Below are positions 48,460 to 59,396 of a stretch of DNA of 64,000 nucleotides, piece by piece. The first letter of the stretch is position 1, and the number at the start of each line of letters is the position of its first letter. The stretch comes from Terfezia claveryi (taxonomy: Eukaryota > Ascomycota > Pezizomycetes > Pezizales > Pezizaceae): the NCBI GenBank assembly GCA_015179025.1, contig WHUX01000233.1:1-64000 (forward strand), given 5' to 3'. The position numbers and the translations under genes were made by a program. The notes below the pieces were generated by a model. The model worked only from the letters and a program-made list of their open reading frames with translations, made no database searches and was not told where the DNA came from.

Positions 48460-48831
48460 GTAATACTGGTCTTTGAGATAAGTCTAGATTTCATGTGGTG
48501 AATCAAACTTAGAGATAACCTTTAGTATAGGTTTGCTGATAACCTATATTAGCATGAGGATAGCTTAATTTTCCATAGCTATGAAGAGTTCTTTGTCTTC
48601 TTGTATTGCATCTATCGCAGATTTAAGTCTTTCAATAACAAGTTCCTTACAACCTATGCCTCTTATAATCATCTTGACAGTGTCAGCCTAGTCTTTATAA
48701 TTATCTTTGCTAGTAAGTGACTCGATATAGTCAAGTTTAACTGGAATAGGCTTGAAGTCTTTTGGTGGTCGGAAGATAGATGGTACAGCCTTTCCTTTAC
48801 CTCCAGAACCAGATCCTAAACCAGATACTAT
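48460..48831 (-). pseudogene. Copia-B2 Gag, 5' portion (minus strand)
   Basis: Same protein as the Copia-B1 Gag start, but heavily mutated: the start codon is ATA (48831-48829) and a DW pair reads D-stop. It is cut by Gyp4 at the codons for DQYY; the rest resumes at 53493 on the plus strand. Confidence 0.82.
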
Positions 48832-48908
48832 TGTAAAGATATATATATAAGGGAAGGTAAATGCGAGAAAGTTATTGAGTTGTCTTAAGCTATTCCAAGC
48901 TTATAACC

Positions 48909-49546
48909 TATTAAAAGGTTACTATAAGTAGAGGTATCATAGTAGTAATTACGGAGGTAGTAGCAATAGATAGTAGTGCTCTTAAGTAGAGAGTACAAGT
49001 GAGTAGAAGTATGAGAGAGCAGATGGTAGAGCTATGTTGAGAGTAGACAGTCTATTAAGTCTAATCAAAAAGTATGTAGAACTAGATACAGGAGTAGGAA
49101 ACTCATATATAATAGTATGAGTTAAGGGTAAAGATCTAGTAAGAAAGTCTAAGTTATATAACCTAAGAATAGTATATCATGCATATGTAAATGAAAAAAT
49201 ACATAGAGGTGTATGACTTAGACAGTAATATGAGTTAACAATATAATAGAAAGTTATAGAAGAGGTGATCATTGAGTCATAATAACTGAGACAAGTAAGC
49301 AGTAACCTTAAGAAGTAAAGTAGTATCATACAATAATAATAGATACTAAGTTAGGAAAGTAAGTAAAGATAATAAGAATATATAAATAATATGTAAACAC
49401 ATATATAAAAAATAATACAAAAGTCTTTAATTGGGTAGCAAGTGTCCATATTGGGTATCAGCATGATATGGAAGTAATCGTAAGAATAAATAATGTATTG
49501 TATAGAAATACTTAACTATATTAAAAGGAAATGATTATTTTCAACA
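48909..49546 (-). repeat. 5' LTR of Copia-B2 (minus strand)
   Basis: 638 bp, with ends TGTTGAAAATAATC and CTTTTAATA on the minus strand, matching the two Copia-B1 LTRs with many extra transitions. The priming site after it (about 48893-48908) is mutated from GGTTATGAGC to GGTTATAAGC. Confidence 0.85.
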
Positions 49547-49776
49547 ATCACCTGTAACACAGGTAATGGGTTATAGCTATTATTGCCTTTGCTATCACCT
49601 GCAATCATAGGTAATGGGTTATTATTACCTTACTTAGCTTCTGAGATAGGGATCTTGGGAAGCTTATTCCCTCTATTGCCCTGGCTTAAAATTATATATA
49701 TATATAGCTCCTGTCCCTCATACTGTTGTTAGATCCCTATCTAATATCTTGTATATCCAATATAGGACCTTGCCTC
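49547..49776 (+). repeat. 5' half of a Gyp4-family LTR (plus orientation)
   Basis: Lacks the first ~31 bases of the LTR because Copia-B2 abuts it at 49546/49547. It runs through the TATA region to GGACCTTGCCTC, where element X begins. It complements the fragment at 35083-35334. Confidence 0.75.
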
Positions 49777-50136
49777 CATCAGGAAAAAAAATTTGGCATC
49801 CAGATGCAGCACCAAGCATCTGGACGCGATTTTGCGTCCTGTGCGTCCTGTGCATCTGGACGCCCTAGGGTATTGCATTACAATCCGGACGCAACTAGGG
49901 CCTTGCGCTGCATCGCAATACAATCACGACGCCATTAGGGCAACAATAGCCGTCCAGACGGTGGTTGACATAAGCTTAACGTCTGGATGTCAGAGTTCAT
50001 TCCTATCGCATCAACAACTTAATTGAGGTTATTAATGCTATAGGTTCCATATATGGCGTTGCTGAACCAGAGCCCCAAATTGCTCTCTTCTACAATACAC
50101 ACCCGCTCACCACTTGCATGTACGACAGCCAGGTAC
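49777..50136. mobile_element. Half of palindromic element X (left half)
   Basis: Starts CATCAGGAAAAAAAATTTGG and ends CAGCCAGGTAC. Its last ~110 bases match those of 35335-35648 in the same orientation. At 50137 it passes directly into Copia-B1 Gag. The 39-codon frame read outward (MYLAVVHASGERV) is repeat-derived and not annotated as a gene. Confidence 0.7.
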
Positions 50137-50606
50137 ATCTCAATGAAGTCAGAGAAGGAGGTAGTAGGAGTGTAGGTTGAGGCCAAGGTAAAGAGTGTGC
50201 GCAGTTGATATATGAAAGAGAATAGGGTATCACGGTAATACTGGTCTTTGAGATGAGTCTAGATTTCATGTGGTGAATCAAACTTGGAGACGACCTTCAG
50301 TATAGGTTTGCTGATAACCTGTATTAGTATGAGGATAGCTTGATTTTCCATTGCTGCGAAGAGTTCTTTCTCTTCTTGTGTTGCATCTGTCGCAGGTTTA
50401 AGTCCTTCAATAATGAGTTCCTTACAACCCATGCCTCTCATAATCATCTTAACAGTATCAGCCCAGTCTTTGTAGTTGTCTTTGCTGGTAAGTGACTCAA
50501 TATTATCGAGTTTGACTGGAATAGGCTTGAAGTCTTTCGGTGGTTAGAAGATAGAAGGTACAGCCTTTCCTTTACCACCAGAACCAGAACCTGAACCGGA
50601 TGCCAT
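50137..50606 (-). pseudogene. Copia-B1 Gag, 5' portion (minus strand)
   Basis: Starts at ATG 50606 (MASGSGSGSGGKGK). It continues with KDFKPIPVKLDNIESLTSKD, WADTVKMIMRGMGCKEL and TSFSDFIE, then breaks at 50137. One stop (TAA) replaces the Arg codon seen in Copia-B2 (IFRPPKDF). The UBN2-like Gag continues at 39511 on the plus strand. Confidence 0.88.
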
Positions 50607-50670
50607 TCTATAGATATGTATGGGAGGGAAGGTAAATGCGAGAAAGTTATCGAGTTGTCCTGAGCTATTT

Positions 50671-50683
50671 CGGGCTCATAACC
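50671..50683 (-). other. Half-tRNA primer binding site of Copia-B1
   Basis: Directly after the 5' LTR the minus strand reads GGTTATGAGCCCG. GGTTATGAGCCC is the complement of GGGCTCATAACC, the anticodon-arm sequence of initiator tRNA-Met, not of a tRNA 3' end. Drosophila copia is known to prime from such an internal tRNA-iMet fragment. Confidence 0.75.
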
Positions 50684-51323
50684 TATTGAAAGGTTACTAT
50701 GAGTAGAGGTATCGTGGTAGTAATTATGGAGGTAGTAGTGGTGGACAGTAGTGCTATTAAGCAGAGAGTGCGAACGAGCAGAAATGCGAGAGAGTAGATA
50801 GTTGAACTTTGTCGAGAGTAGACAGTCTATTGAGTCTGATCGAGAAGTGTGTAGAACTAGATACAGGAGTAGGAAACTCATATATAATAGTACAAGTTGA
50901 GGGTAAAGATCTAGTAAGAAAGTCTAAGTTACTTAACCTTAGAATAGTATATCATACACATGTGAATGAAGAAATATATGGAGGTGTGCTACTGAGATAG
51001 TAATATGAGTCAACAAATATAACAGAAAGTCATAGAAGTGGTGATCGTTGAGTCATGACAACTGAGACAAGTAAGCAGTAACCTTAAGTAGTAAAGCAGC
51101 ATCATGCAATGATAATAGATACTAAGTTAGGAAAGTAAGCAAAGATAATAAGAACATGTGAATGACATATGAACACATGTGAAAGAAATAATACAGAAGT
51201 CCTTAATCGAGTAGCAAGTGTCTATATTGGGTATCAGCATGATGTGGAAGTAATTATAAGAGAGAACAATATATTGTATGGAAATACTTAACTATATCGA
51301 AAGGAAATGATTATTTTTCAACA
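50684..51323 (-). repeat. 5' LTR of Copia-B1 (minus strand)
   Basis: 640 bp; TGTTGAAAAATAATC ... TTTCAATA on the minus strand. It pairs with 43524-44161 in inverted orientation. TATAC at 51324-51328 is the target duplication in Gyp4. Confidence 0.9.
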
Positions 51324-51328
51324 TATAC

Positions 51329-52620
51329 TACCTGGACCGGCTGTATGTACCAGAAGGGGATTTGCGCCTCCACCTGATTAAGGAACACTATGAGACTTTA
51401 GCTGTTGGCCATCCTGAAGTAGCTAAGACATTAGAACTACTTTCTAGGTAATATACATGAATCGACTAGCGGAAGGAGGTAGAATGGTACATATGGAATT
51501 GCCACATCTATAAGCGTACAAAGCCCACCTGCCATGCTCCTTATGGTATCCTGAAGCCCCTGAAGATTCTGGATCGGCCCTAGTAACACCTGACCATGGA
51601 CTTTATAACTTGGTTACTAGAGAACTTGGGATTTAATGCCATCCTGATGGTGGTAGATCGGCTGATGAAAATGAGGCATATAATATCTTGCCGGAATACC
51701 TGCTACATCCTGGAGCTAGCCAATCTGTACCTCACCAACATGTTCCAGTATCATGGCCTCCCTGAATCTATTGTATCCGACCGAGGGCCTCAGTTTACCT
51801 CAGAATTCTGGAAAGCATTCTGCAAGCTTTTGGGGATCAAGATAAGCCTCTTAATAGCCTACTACCTCCAGACTGATAGCCAGTCAGAAAGGATAAATGC
51901 TATCATAGAACAATATCTATAGGCCTATGTTAACCACCAGCAAAATAACTGGGTGTCCTTATTGGCAACCTATAAGTTCACTGCGAACAACCAGTTCTCA
52001 GAGTCCTTGAAAACCTCCCACTTCCTAGCCAATTATGGTTGGCACTTTCGATTTGTGGATGCTTTGGCACCCCTGCAGAGAATCCACTCTCCGGCCAAGA
52101 AGTTTGCAGCTGGAATTGCAGAGCTCTACTTTACTCTGAAAGCTGAGCTGGGATATGTACAAGCCAGGCAAGCCGAGTATGCCAACAGATCACGGTTGCT
52201 AGCCCCCAAGTATCAGCCAAGAGATAAGGTGTCGCTCTCCAGTCAGCACTTCCAGACAGAACGACCTTTTTATAAGCTGGATTATAAGTTCTTGAGGCCA
52301 TATGAGGTATTAGGGAAGGTGGGCACTCATGTCTATCAGCTAAAGTTCCCTAAGGATATCAAGCACCATCTCGTCATTCACATCTCGGAAATTAAACCAG
52401 CTGCGAATGATCCTCTCCCAGGTCAAAGACATCTACCACCTCCTCCCGTAGTGATTGCAGGAGAAGAAGAGTGGGAGGTCGAGGAGGTACTGGACTCCAG
52501 GAAGCACTGTAGGCGAGTCCAGTACAAGGTTAAATAGTTAGGAGACGAGGAGGCCACCTGGCAACCTGCTGAGGACCTGGAAAATGCTCAGAATCTGGTC
52601 TCCCTGTTCCATCAATGATA
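51329..52620 (+). pseudogene. Gyp4 3' half: integrase and chromodomain
   Basis: The zinc-finger region (HLIKEHYETLAVGHPEVAKT... CHIYKRTKP) is at about 51370-51530. The DDE core has D in LTMDFITWL near 51599, D in VSDRGPQFTSEF near 51780 and E in TDSQSERINAIIEQYL near 51889. A GPY/F-like region follows, then a chromodomain (WEVEEVLDSRKHCRRVQYKVK, about 52470-52535, with a W-to-stop at 52537, then LGDEEATWQPAEDL). Stops lie near 51450-51590, 51919 and 52537. It supplies the parts missing from the minus-strand half. Confidence 0.88.
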
Positions 52621-52858
52621 CTTGAGGAAGCTCCACCCCCTTGAGTAATCTCCCCATGTCTGAGTTGAGGGTCTTGTCCTTGTTCTTGTTGTTGTTGTTG
52701 TCTTTGTTATCATCTGCAGTGCAGGTGATGGGCCTTTGTTATTCTTTGGAGTTGGGGTTCTCATTCTTGCAAATGGTTGTTATTTCCTATGTTGATTTTG
52801 CTAGTTGTTATGCCTAAAGCCTCTTTGTCACTGGAGCTCCACCCTAAAGGGGGGATAG

Positions 52859-53487
52859 TGTCACAACTATATATTCAGTTGTCTTTGTCATCACCTGTGA
52901 TCGTAGGTGATAGGTTATAGTCATTGTTGCCTTTGGCATCACCTGCGATGGCAGGTGATGGTTATCGTTATCCTGCTAAGCTTCCAAGATAATCATCTCG
53001 GGAAGCTTATTTCTCCCATTGCTCTGGCGGCTCATGTATATAAAGTCCTTTGCCCACATACTGTTACTGGATCCCTATCCAATGCCTTGTATACCCAATA
53101 CAGGACCTTACTTCTTCTAGTGCTTATGCACCTCCCTTATGCAGATCCTTGTCTCATACAAACAACTCTGCAGCATAGCTGCCTCCCTCCAATATACACG
53201 GCAACCACTTCTGCATATCTCTTGTCCTTGCCTCTTGCCTCTAGCCCTTGCCCTATCCCAGTCTTCCCCTAATCATATACGTAGCATTCCTACGTATGTC
53301 TTACCCTACCCTCTGCCTTCTGAACATCCTGCTCCCTATGATATCATCTGTAACATCAGTAACAAGTGTCTGTGACAAGCCTAGTTTTCCTAGTCACACA
53401 CATAGTGCTCCTATGTGTGTCTCACCTCGTTCCTATCCTCGCTCTAGCATACTCCTTAGTCACCTTGTCCCTAGGGCTATCGTTACA
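52859..53487 (+). repeat. 3' LTR of Gyp4
   Basis: 629 bp, TGTCACAAC ... ATCGTTACA, preceded by the polypurine tract AAAGGGGGGATAG. TATA-like TGTATATAAAG lies near 53034. Followed by ATTAC (53488-53492), the target duplication. Confidence 0.92.
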
Positions 53488-53492
53488 ATTAC

Positions 53493-56195
53493 TATGATAC
53501 TCTATTCTCTTTCATACATCAACTATACACACTCTTTAGCTTAGCCTCAACCTATACTCCTACTACCTCCTTCTCCAATTTTATTGAGCAATATGAGACT
53601 AACTAGCCTCGACTTTACTCTCTTACTGGCTCCTCTAATGAATATTGCAAATCCCTCTGCACTTTCTTTAATAAGGACAAAGCCAAAAGGAATATCCTCC
53701 TCTCCTTTCTTATTGAATTTCACTCTAATATAGTTGACAATCTTTCAACCAACTCCAACCTTACCTATGCTAATGCAAAACTACGTCTTCTTTCTGTTGG
53801 TTCTGAAATTGAAAAATAGGACAATGCTCTCTCTATCTCCTTCAAAAAGAAAGGGAAGCCTCAACAGTAGTAATCATAACAATACAATAGTGGCTTCGAT
53901 GTGGAATACACCTACTGCAAGAAGCATCAACTTAGTAAATACACAGGTTATATATAGTAGAAATACTAGAAGTTGAAGAAGTCAAATGAAGATTAAAAGA
54001 AGGATAAAACAAAGGAAGATAAGAAGGAACAGACTCTTATCATTGGTAGCTCTAGTAGCTCCAAGGATGAGGCTCTCAGCGTCAGTAACCTATCCTAAAA
54101 AACTATTTGGAAATTTGATACAGTATGCAGTACTCATATAACTAACAATATAGGATACTTCGAGAACTTTTTAGAGAATAGTGGAACTGTAGAAGGAGCT
54201 GGCAATAATCTCCTCAAAGCTAAAGGAAAAGAGATAGTCCTTCTTAACTGTTTGCTCTCTAACAACTCTACTTCTATTATTTGTCTTATTAATGTTCGAT
54301 ATGTTTCTTCTCTTGGTCACTCATTGTTTTCTTAGAATAATGTTCGATCTTATCTTTCCACTTTTTCTACAGACTCTGGGTTTTATATTACGAAGAAAGG
54401 CAATAATTTTGTGTTATTTATGGTAGAATTTGTTGGAAGTCTCCCATTTATTATTGAGTCAAATAAAAAGGCATTGGTTTCCTCCTCTCAAAAAACAATC
54501 AATCACTGGTACCAGTCATTTGGTCATTAAGCTATTACTGTTCTCAAGTATAAAGAACTCTACTCTGATAGTGATATTCTCTCAACACTCCCTAATAACT
54601 ATTATTCTGAGCCATGCATACTTGCCAAATCTACTCACTCTGTCCCTAAGTCTACAATATCTCGTGCCTCCAATATTCTTGAACTCATTCACTCAGATCT
54701 TAGTAGTAAACTCTCTACACCCTCTTTTGGTAGAGCAAGCTACTTCATCACTCTCATTGATGACTACTCTCATGCTTCTTAGGTCTACTTCCTCAAATAA
54801 AAATCTGACTCAACTAAATTAATCCAAGACTTTGTTACCTTAGTTGAAAAGCAAATATCACACTATGTTAAACAATTTCATACTGAAAATAGTAGAGAGT
54901 ATGTTAATAAAGATCTCGAATAGTTCTTTAAGTCAAAAGATATTGTTCATGAACTAATGCCTCCTTACTCTTATAAATCTAATAGTGTAGCTAAATGCTT
55001 TAACCGAACAATACAGAATATGATAAGGGCTATGTTGACAAATATGGAAAAAAGATTTTGGACTAAAGCATGCTTAACTTCGACCTATCTCCAAAATCAT
55101 TCACCTCATAGTACTGTTAAAGGGAAGACTCCCTATGAGGTCTTTCATGGCAATAAACCTACTATCTCTTACCTTCAATCCTTCGGCAAGGAATGTTATA
55201 TACACATACCCGAGGAACAATGACCTGCAGGAAGTAAACTCCTACCACGAGCTAAAAAAGGTATATTTATTGGTTATACTAATAGCATACTAGCAATCTA
55301 TAAGGTCTAAATACCTTCTAGAAAGTATACTGATATAGTTCGAATACAAGATGTCATTTTCGGACTAAGTACAACTCTAGAAGAGGTACTTCTACCTATA
55401 TCTAACTCGACTAATCCATCATGGTCACCAACTATAAATACTGCTTCTTCTCTTGCTTTTCCACTTGAAGTAATACTATACACTAGTTCAGAATTTCCAA
55501 ATGAATACCTTTGGCGATAATAGTGTATACAAAATCCAAAACAAGCAGAAGAATGGTATTTTAATGGACACCTGCTCGTTCATAAAGTATAGTTCCTTAA
55601 TATTACTCTTTTCTATCCAACTGAAATAACATCGGACATAATTACTTCCTCACTATCTATTCTACTAATATTAACTACAATGTTATCTTCTCCTCTACTA
55701 GCTGCTAGACCTATATCCAAACTAACTCTACAAGTTCACTTACCTCCTCCACTTCAGAATCGAGATAAATATTCACCACTTACTTCACTTTCTTAGGACC
55801 TTCGACAATCTTTACCCAATGACTCTAATAATAGAAACTTCACCTGAATCATTAGTAGAAAAATAGTCAGACCTACAACCATTATTAAGGCAGGTTGAGC
55901 TATTTTTAAGTCAATTAAATTCAGAACTACACAAGCTCCCATCATCCCTATAATTGGTATAAAGATAAAATTTGATAGTCATTCTAGATTAATCAAGAAC
56001 CCACTTAAAGTCTTTGATAAGGATAATGAAGAAGATAAAGTATTAATTACTTTAGTCTTATAATATGGTGATAAACCTCGAACCTTTAAACAGGCTGTTA
56101 ACTTACCTGATGAAGAAAAATAGAGAAAGGCTATAAACAATGAGTTGGAAGCTATGAAGGATCAAGATGTTTGGAAAGTGGTTCCAATACTATAG
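53493..56195 (+). pseudogene. Copia-B2: Gag remainder to RT start, heavily mutated
   Basis: Continues the split Gag (DTLFSFIHQL, TSFSNFIEQYET) and then follows Copia-B1 collinearly through zinc knuckle, protease, integrase (IDDYSHAS; AERFNRT reads AKCFNRT) and the start of RT (MKDQDVWKVVP). It is cut at 56195/56197 by the next LTR element. It has many more stops than Copia-B1. Examples: CTCGAACAG reads CTCGAATAG (54915-54923), and GGTGGAGAG reads AGTAGAGAG (near 54890). Confidence 0.85.
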
Positions 56196-56196
56196 G

Positions 56197-57120
56197 TGTA
56201 AGGAAGTGGCTTACTCATCTCTTATGACTAACCCTCGACCTCACCAATGTATTTCTTATATATTTTCTTATTCAGCAAGCATCTCAAAACACACAACATT
56301 ATGTACTGTCTGCCTTGCTAATATTTCATATGTTATCACATGCTTTCATATGTTATCACATGCTTTCACATATATAAGTCTAGGAAAGACTTAACCTATT
56401 TTGTACTAGATTGTACATGGAAGTACTATCTAGAACCTTCTATTGTGTTGATTTCAAATCATGTAAAGGTCAGATGATGGTGCACTGCCTCAGCACTGCC
56501 CCAGTACTATCCTACTCAGAACACATATAGTCCCCTGAATTTCCCTTCAGCTAGACAGATAGTTATAACTCAGAACATAGTTAGAGTACAATCAATATAG
56601 AAGTTCCAATAGTTAATTTCTAAGTGCCTTTGGTACTCCTATACTACTTTACCTATTACAGTAATCTTATGCTACTAGTAATAACTTTAATAGTGAGACT
56701 AAACAATATACTATTAGTAATCTACTTTGTAGTATATATTACTAGCCTAAGATTATCTGATTAGATTAAATCCTTATTTAATCTAATCTGATTGTCCAGT
56801 CCCCCTTTATAAATACTTACATTTTTTTAACCTAAGAACTTGATTCTTACCTAACTAGGAAGGCCTGATCAACCTTACCTAATCAACAAAGTTTCTACCA
56901 ACAAGAGTAGAAACTAAAGCCAGTATAAGCCTACAGTACAAAGCATAGTAGCACAAAGTCTAACAGTTAGCAGTAAGACTATCCTCCAAATAGCAACAGT
57001 AAGACTATTCAATAAATAGCAATAGTAAAAGCCTACAAATAAGTAGCAAAACAATATAAGAGGGCAACAATAATTGTATTTAACTGGCAAATATAAAAGA
57101 AAAACAACTGTTACCTAATC
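56197..57120 (+). repeat. Probable 5' LTR of element E
   Basis: Starts TGTAAGGAAGTGG at the break in Copia-B2. It contains a TATA-like CTTTATAAATA (about 56805) and is followed by TGGTAACTCTGAGACC (57121), which has the TGG start of a primer binding site. No second copy is in the window, so the ends are inferred. Confidence 0.5.
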
Positions 57121-57248
57121 TGGTAACTCTGAGACCTAGAAACTGCCTCAGAAGTCCAATAAGGGTGAGGATTATAGGAACTAGTCCTATCAACATCCAA
57201 ACTCCAGAGAGTATCCCAGCCCCACTCTCTACCTAGCCTAAAGAAAAA

Positions 57249-57563
57249 TTAGGAATTCTCCCAGTAAGCAGAACAAGGAAAGTTTCTGTACCTCTCCCTC
57301 CAAAAAGAACACAAGTACCTGGCAGTCCAACCCCTATCCTTCCACTCAACTTTCTTCCCAGCATTTAAGGGAAACCCTGCCCCTACAACAATCTCATCAA
57401 CAAAAGTAACCCTTTTACCCTTCAGCCTCCTCTCTCCCTTACCATAGTCAACCCTGGTATCAGAAGCAACAGATAGAGGATAAGAAGGAAGTTGATAAGA
57501 AGTAGATTCTTCCTCATCAGGATCTACCTTAAAGAAAGCAGGAATAGAAGAAACAGAGTCCAA
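57249..57563 (-). other. Antisense ORF between LTR and Gag of element E
   Basis: A 104-codon open frame runs against the element, and the frame stays open upstream to at least 57620. It reads like folded protein (ERRLKGKRVTFVDEIVVGAG, GWTARYLCSFWRERYRN). No ATG was found at the marked start. It may be an antisense ORF of the element, the relic of a captured sequence, or chance. Function unknown. Confidence 0.3.
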
Positions 57564-57623
57564 GGAATCAGTGGTATAATATCTGATAGATATGGAGACT
57601 CCTAAAAAAAAAGTACTAGTATA

Positions 57624-59258
57624 ATGGAAGGAGGAGCTAGAGCTAAGAAAAGCAGGAGAAAGGCAATGCCAAGTGAGGAACTAGAAGCACTTAAGGCCAA
57701 ATTAGTCAATACCCCTAAAAAGAAAGTTCCAACTGGGAAAGATATTCCAGAAAAAGAAATGGAAACAAGAGAAATAGTTATTGGGCCTAATTCATCAATG
57801 CCTGAAGTAAGAATTGTAACACCTCCTGCAATAAAAGCCTTTTGGGATAAAAATGAGTCATCATGGTACCAAAGGATATCATAGGTATTTATATACCTAA
57901 CAATAAATAACATGTTATCAAAAATAAAAAAGGAACTATTGGCTGAAGCAGCAGAAAAGTTCATGATTTTTCAATAGAAAGACCAATTTGACAAGTCAGT
58001 TCAAATGGACTTTTAACTCTCATCTACTTCAAAAGCAGTATAGCCTTACCCAACCTATAACCCATGTAAAGGAGTTCCATGGCTAGCATTAAACTGGCCT
58101 TTCCTGACACAATATATGCTTATGGGTAACCTGTATGATTTGGAAACTCCAAAAATAGTACCTCTAATAACAGAACCTGTGGAAACTCATGAGGAGATAA
58201 GAAGGAAACTGTTTGGAGCTGGAGGCAAGGGTAAGGGGAAAAGTGTGCAGTATGAAGAAGAAGATGATGGAGACTATGAAACAGATATAGAAGAAATATC
58301 TGAAAAAGACATGCCACAACTACCTAAGGATAAGAAAAAGCCATCACATACCAAAAAGAGTAAAAGCCCTGACAAGAAGTCTAGAAGAAGCTCTAGTGGT
58401 GTAGTTGGAGGTGGCAGTGAGGACCCAGGATCTGGATCTGAAGGTAATGAGTCAGATAATGGCTCTGATAGTGATAAGAAGAAAAGGTCTATGAGAGAAC
58501 CTAGCCCTCACTACTTGGAATGGTCTAAAAAGACTGGTCAAACTATACCATCACAACAAATCAGTAAATCCCTGGTAAAAAAGGCAAACAAACTTGCAAA
58601 GATCCCAAACCCACCAATGATTGATGGAGTATCAGAAAAATGGAGGGATCAAACTACCTTTGACAATTATGTACAACAGTTACAGAAGTGGGTAGAATAC
58701 TAAGGGATGGATATAGCAGATTGGGAAAGCTTGGATAGAGCAAGCTTTATATTTGAGAAGAGTGCTCAGACTTAGTATAATTAGTACTGCTCTGAAAAAA
58801 CCAATGTTGAGGACAGGAATTTCCATGAATTTATGTTAAAACTTAGAGGTAAATTCATCTCTACAGTAGCACTTGAAGTCCTATGGAAACAATATCTGGC
58901 ACACCATCAGAGGCCAGAAATTACTATCATGCAGTATGCACAGAACTTGCAAGAATTTAAAATAAAGTGTAAGGATCTGAATAGACAGGATATAATAAGT
59001 GATCATGCACTTAAAATGAAACTAGTAGATGGACTAGTACCCTTGCTTAGGGCTAAAGTCAAAGGACTAATATTATATGAGTCAACCTTTAAGGAAATAT
59101 TAAACAAAATTGCAGTCCAAGAAGATGTGTTAAAGCAAGAAACCAAATCCCTACAACAACACCAAAAGAAGTCTGAGAAGCAATGGGGTCCTGGTAAACC
59201 TATGGAATGGACTAAGTCTGAATTCAAATTGCCTGAAAAAGTGGCTAAGAATGTATAG
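57624..59258 (+). pseudogene. Gag of element E
   Basis: A single frame from ATG 57624 (MEGGARAKKSRRK) to 59258 with about eight stops, many at expected W or Q codons. It includes an acidic and Ser/Lys-rich middle (YETDIEEISEKDMPQ...KSRRSSSGVVGG), then a retrotransposon Gag capsid-like domain (RDQTTFDNYVQQLQKWVEY, FHEFMLKLRGKFI, YLAHHQRPEITIMQYAQNL). The frame ends before a zinc knuckle. Everything downstream of Gag is absent; Gyp2b begins soon after. Confidence 0.7.
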
Positions 59259-59262
59259 TGTG

Positions 59263-59396
59263 TGCTACGGGGCAAGTCAGTCCGAGTTTCTGGCCCTTAC
59301 AACTCGTTCGGCTATTGACTCTCCTCGGTCTCTGCCTACTGCAACTCACCTTAGACCACTTCGCTGATTAATCAGTGATCTACAGATTACTCGCTG
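59263..59396. other. 134-bp unassigned segment between element E and Gyp2b
   Basis: More GC-rich than the flanking sequence. No feature was recognised. It may be the mutated continuation of element E Gag or part of the Gyp2b LTR, whose 5' end is not fixed by a second copy. Confidence 0.4.
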
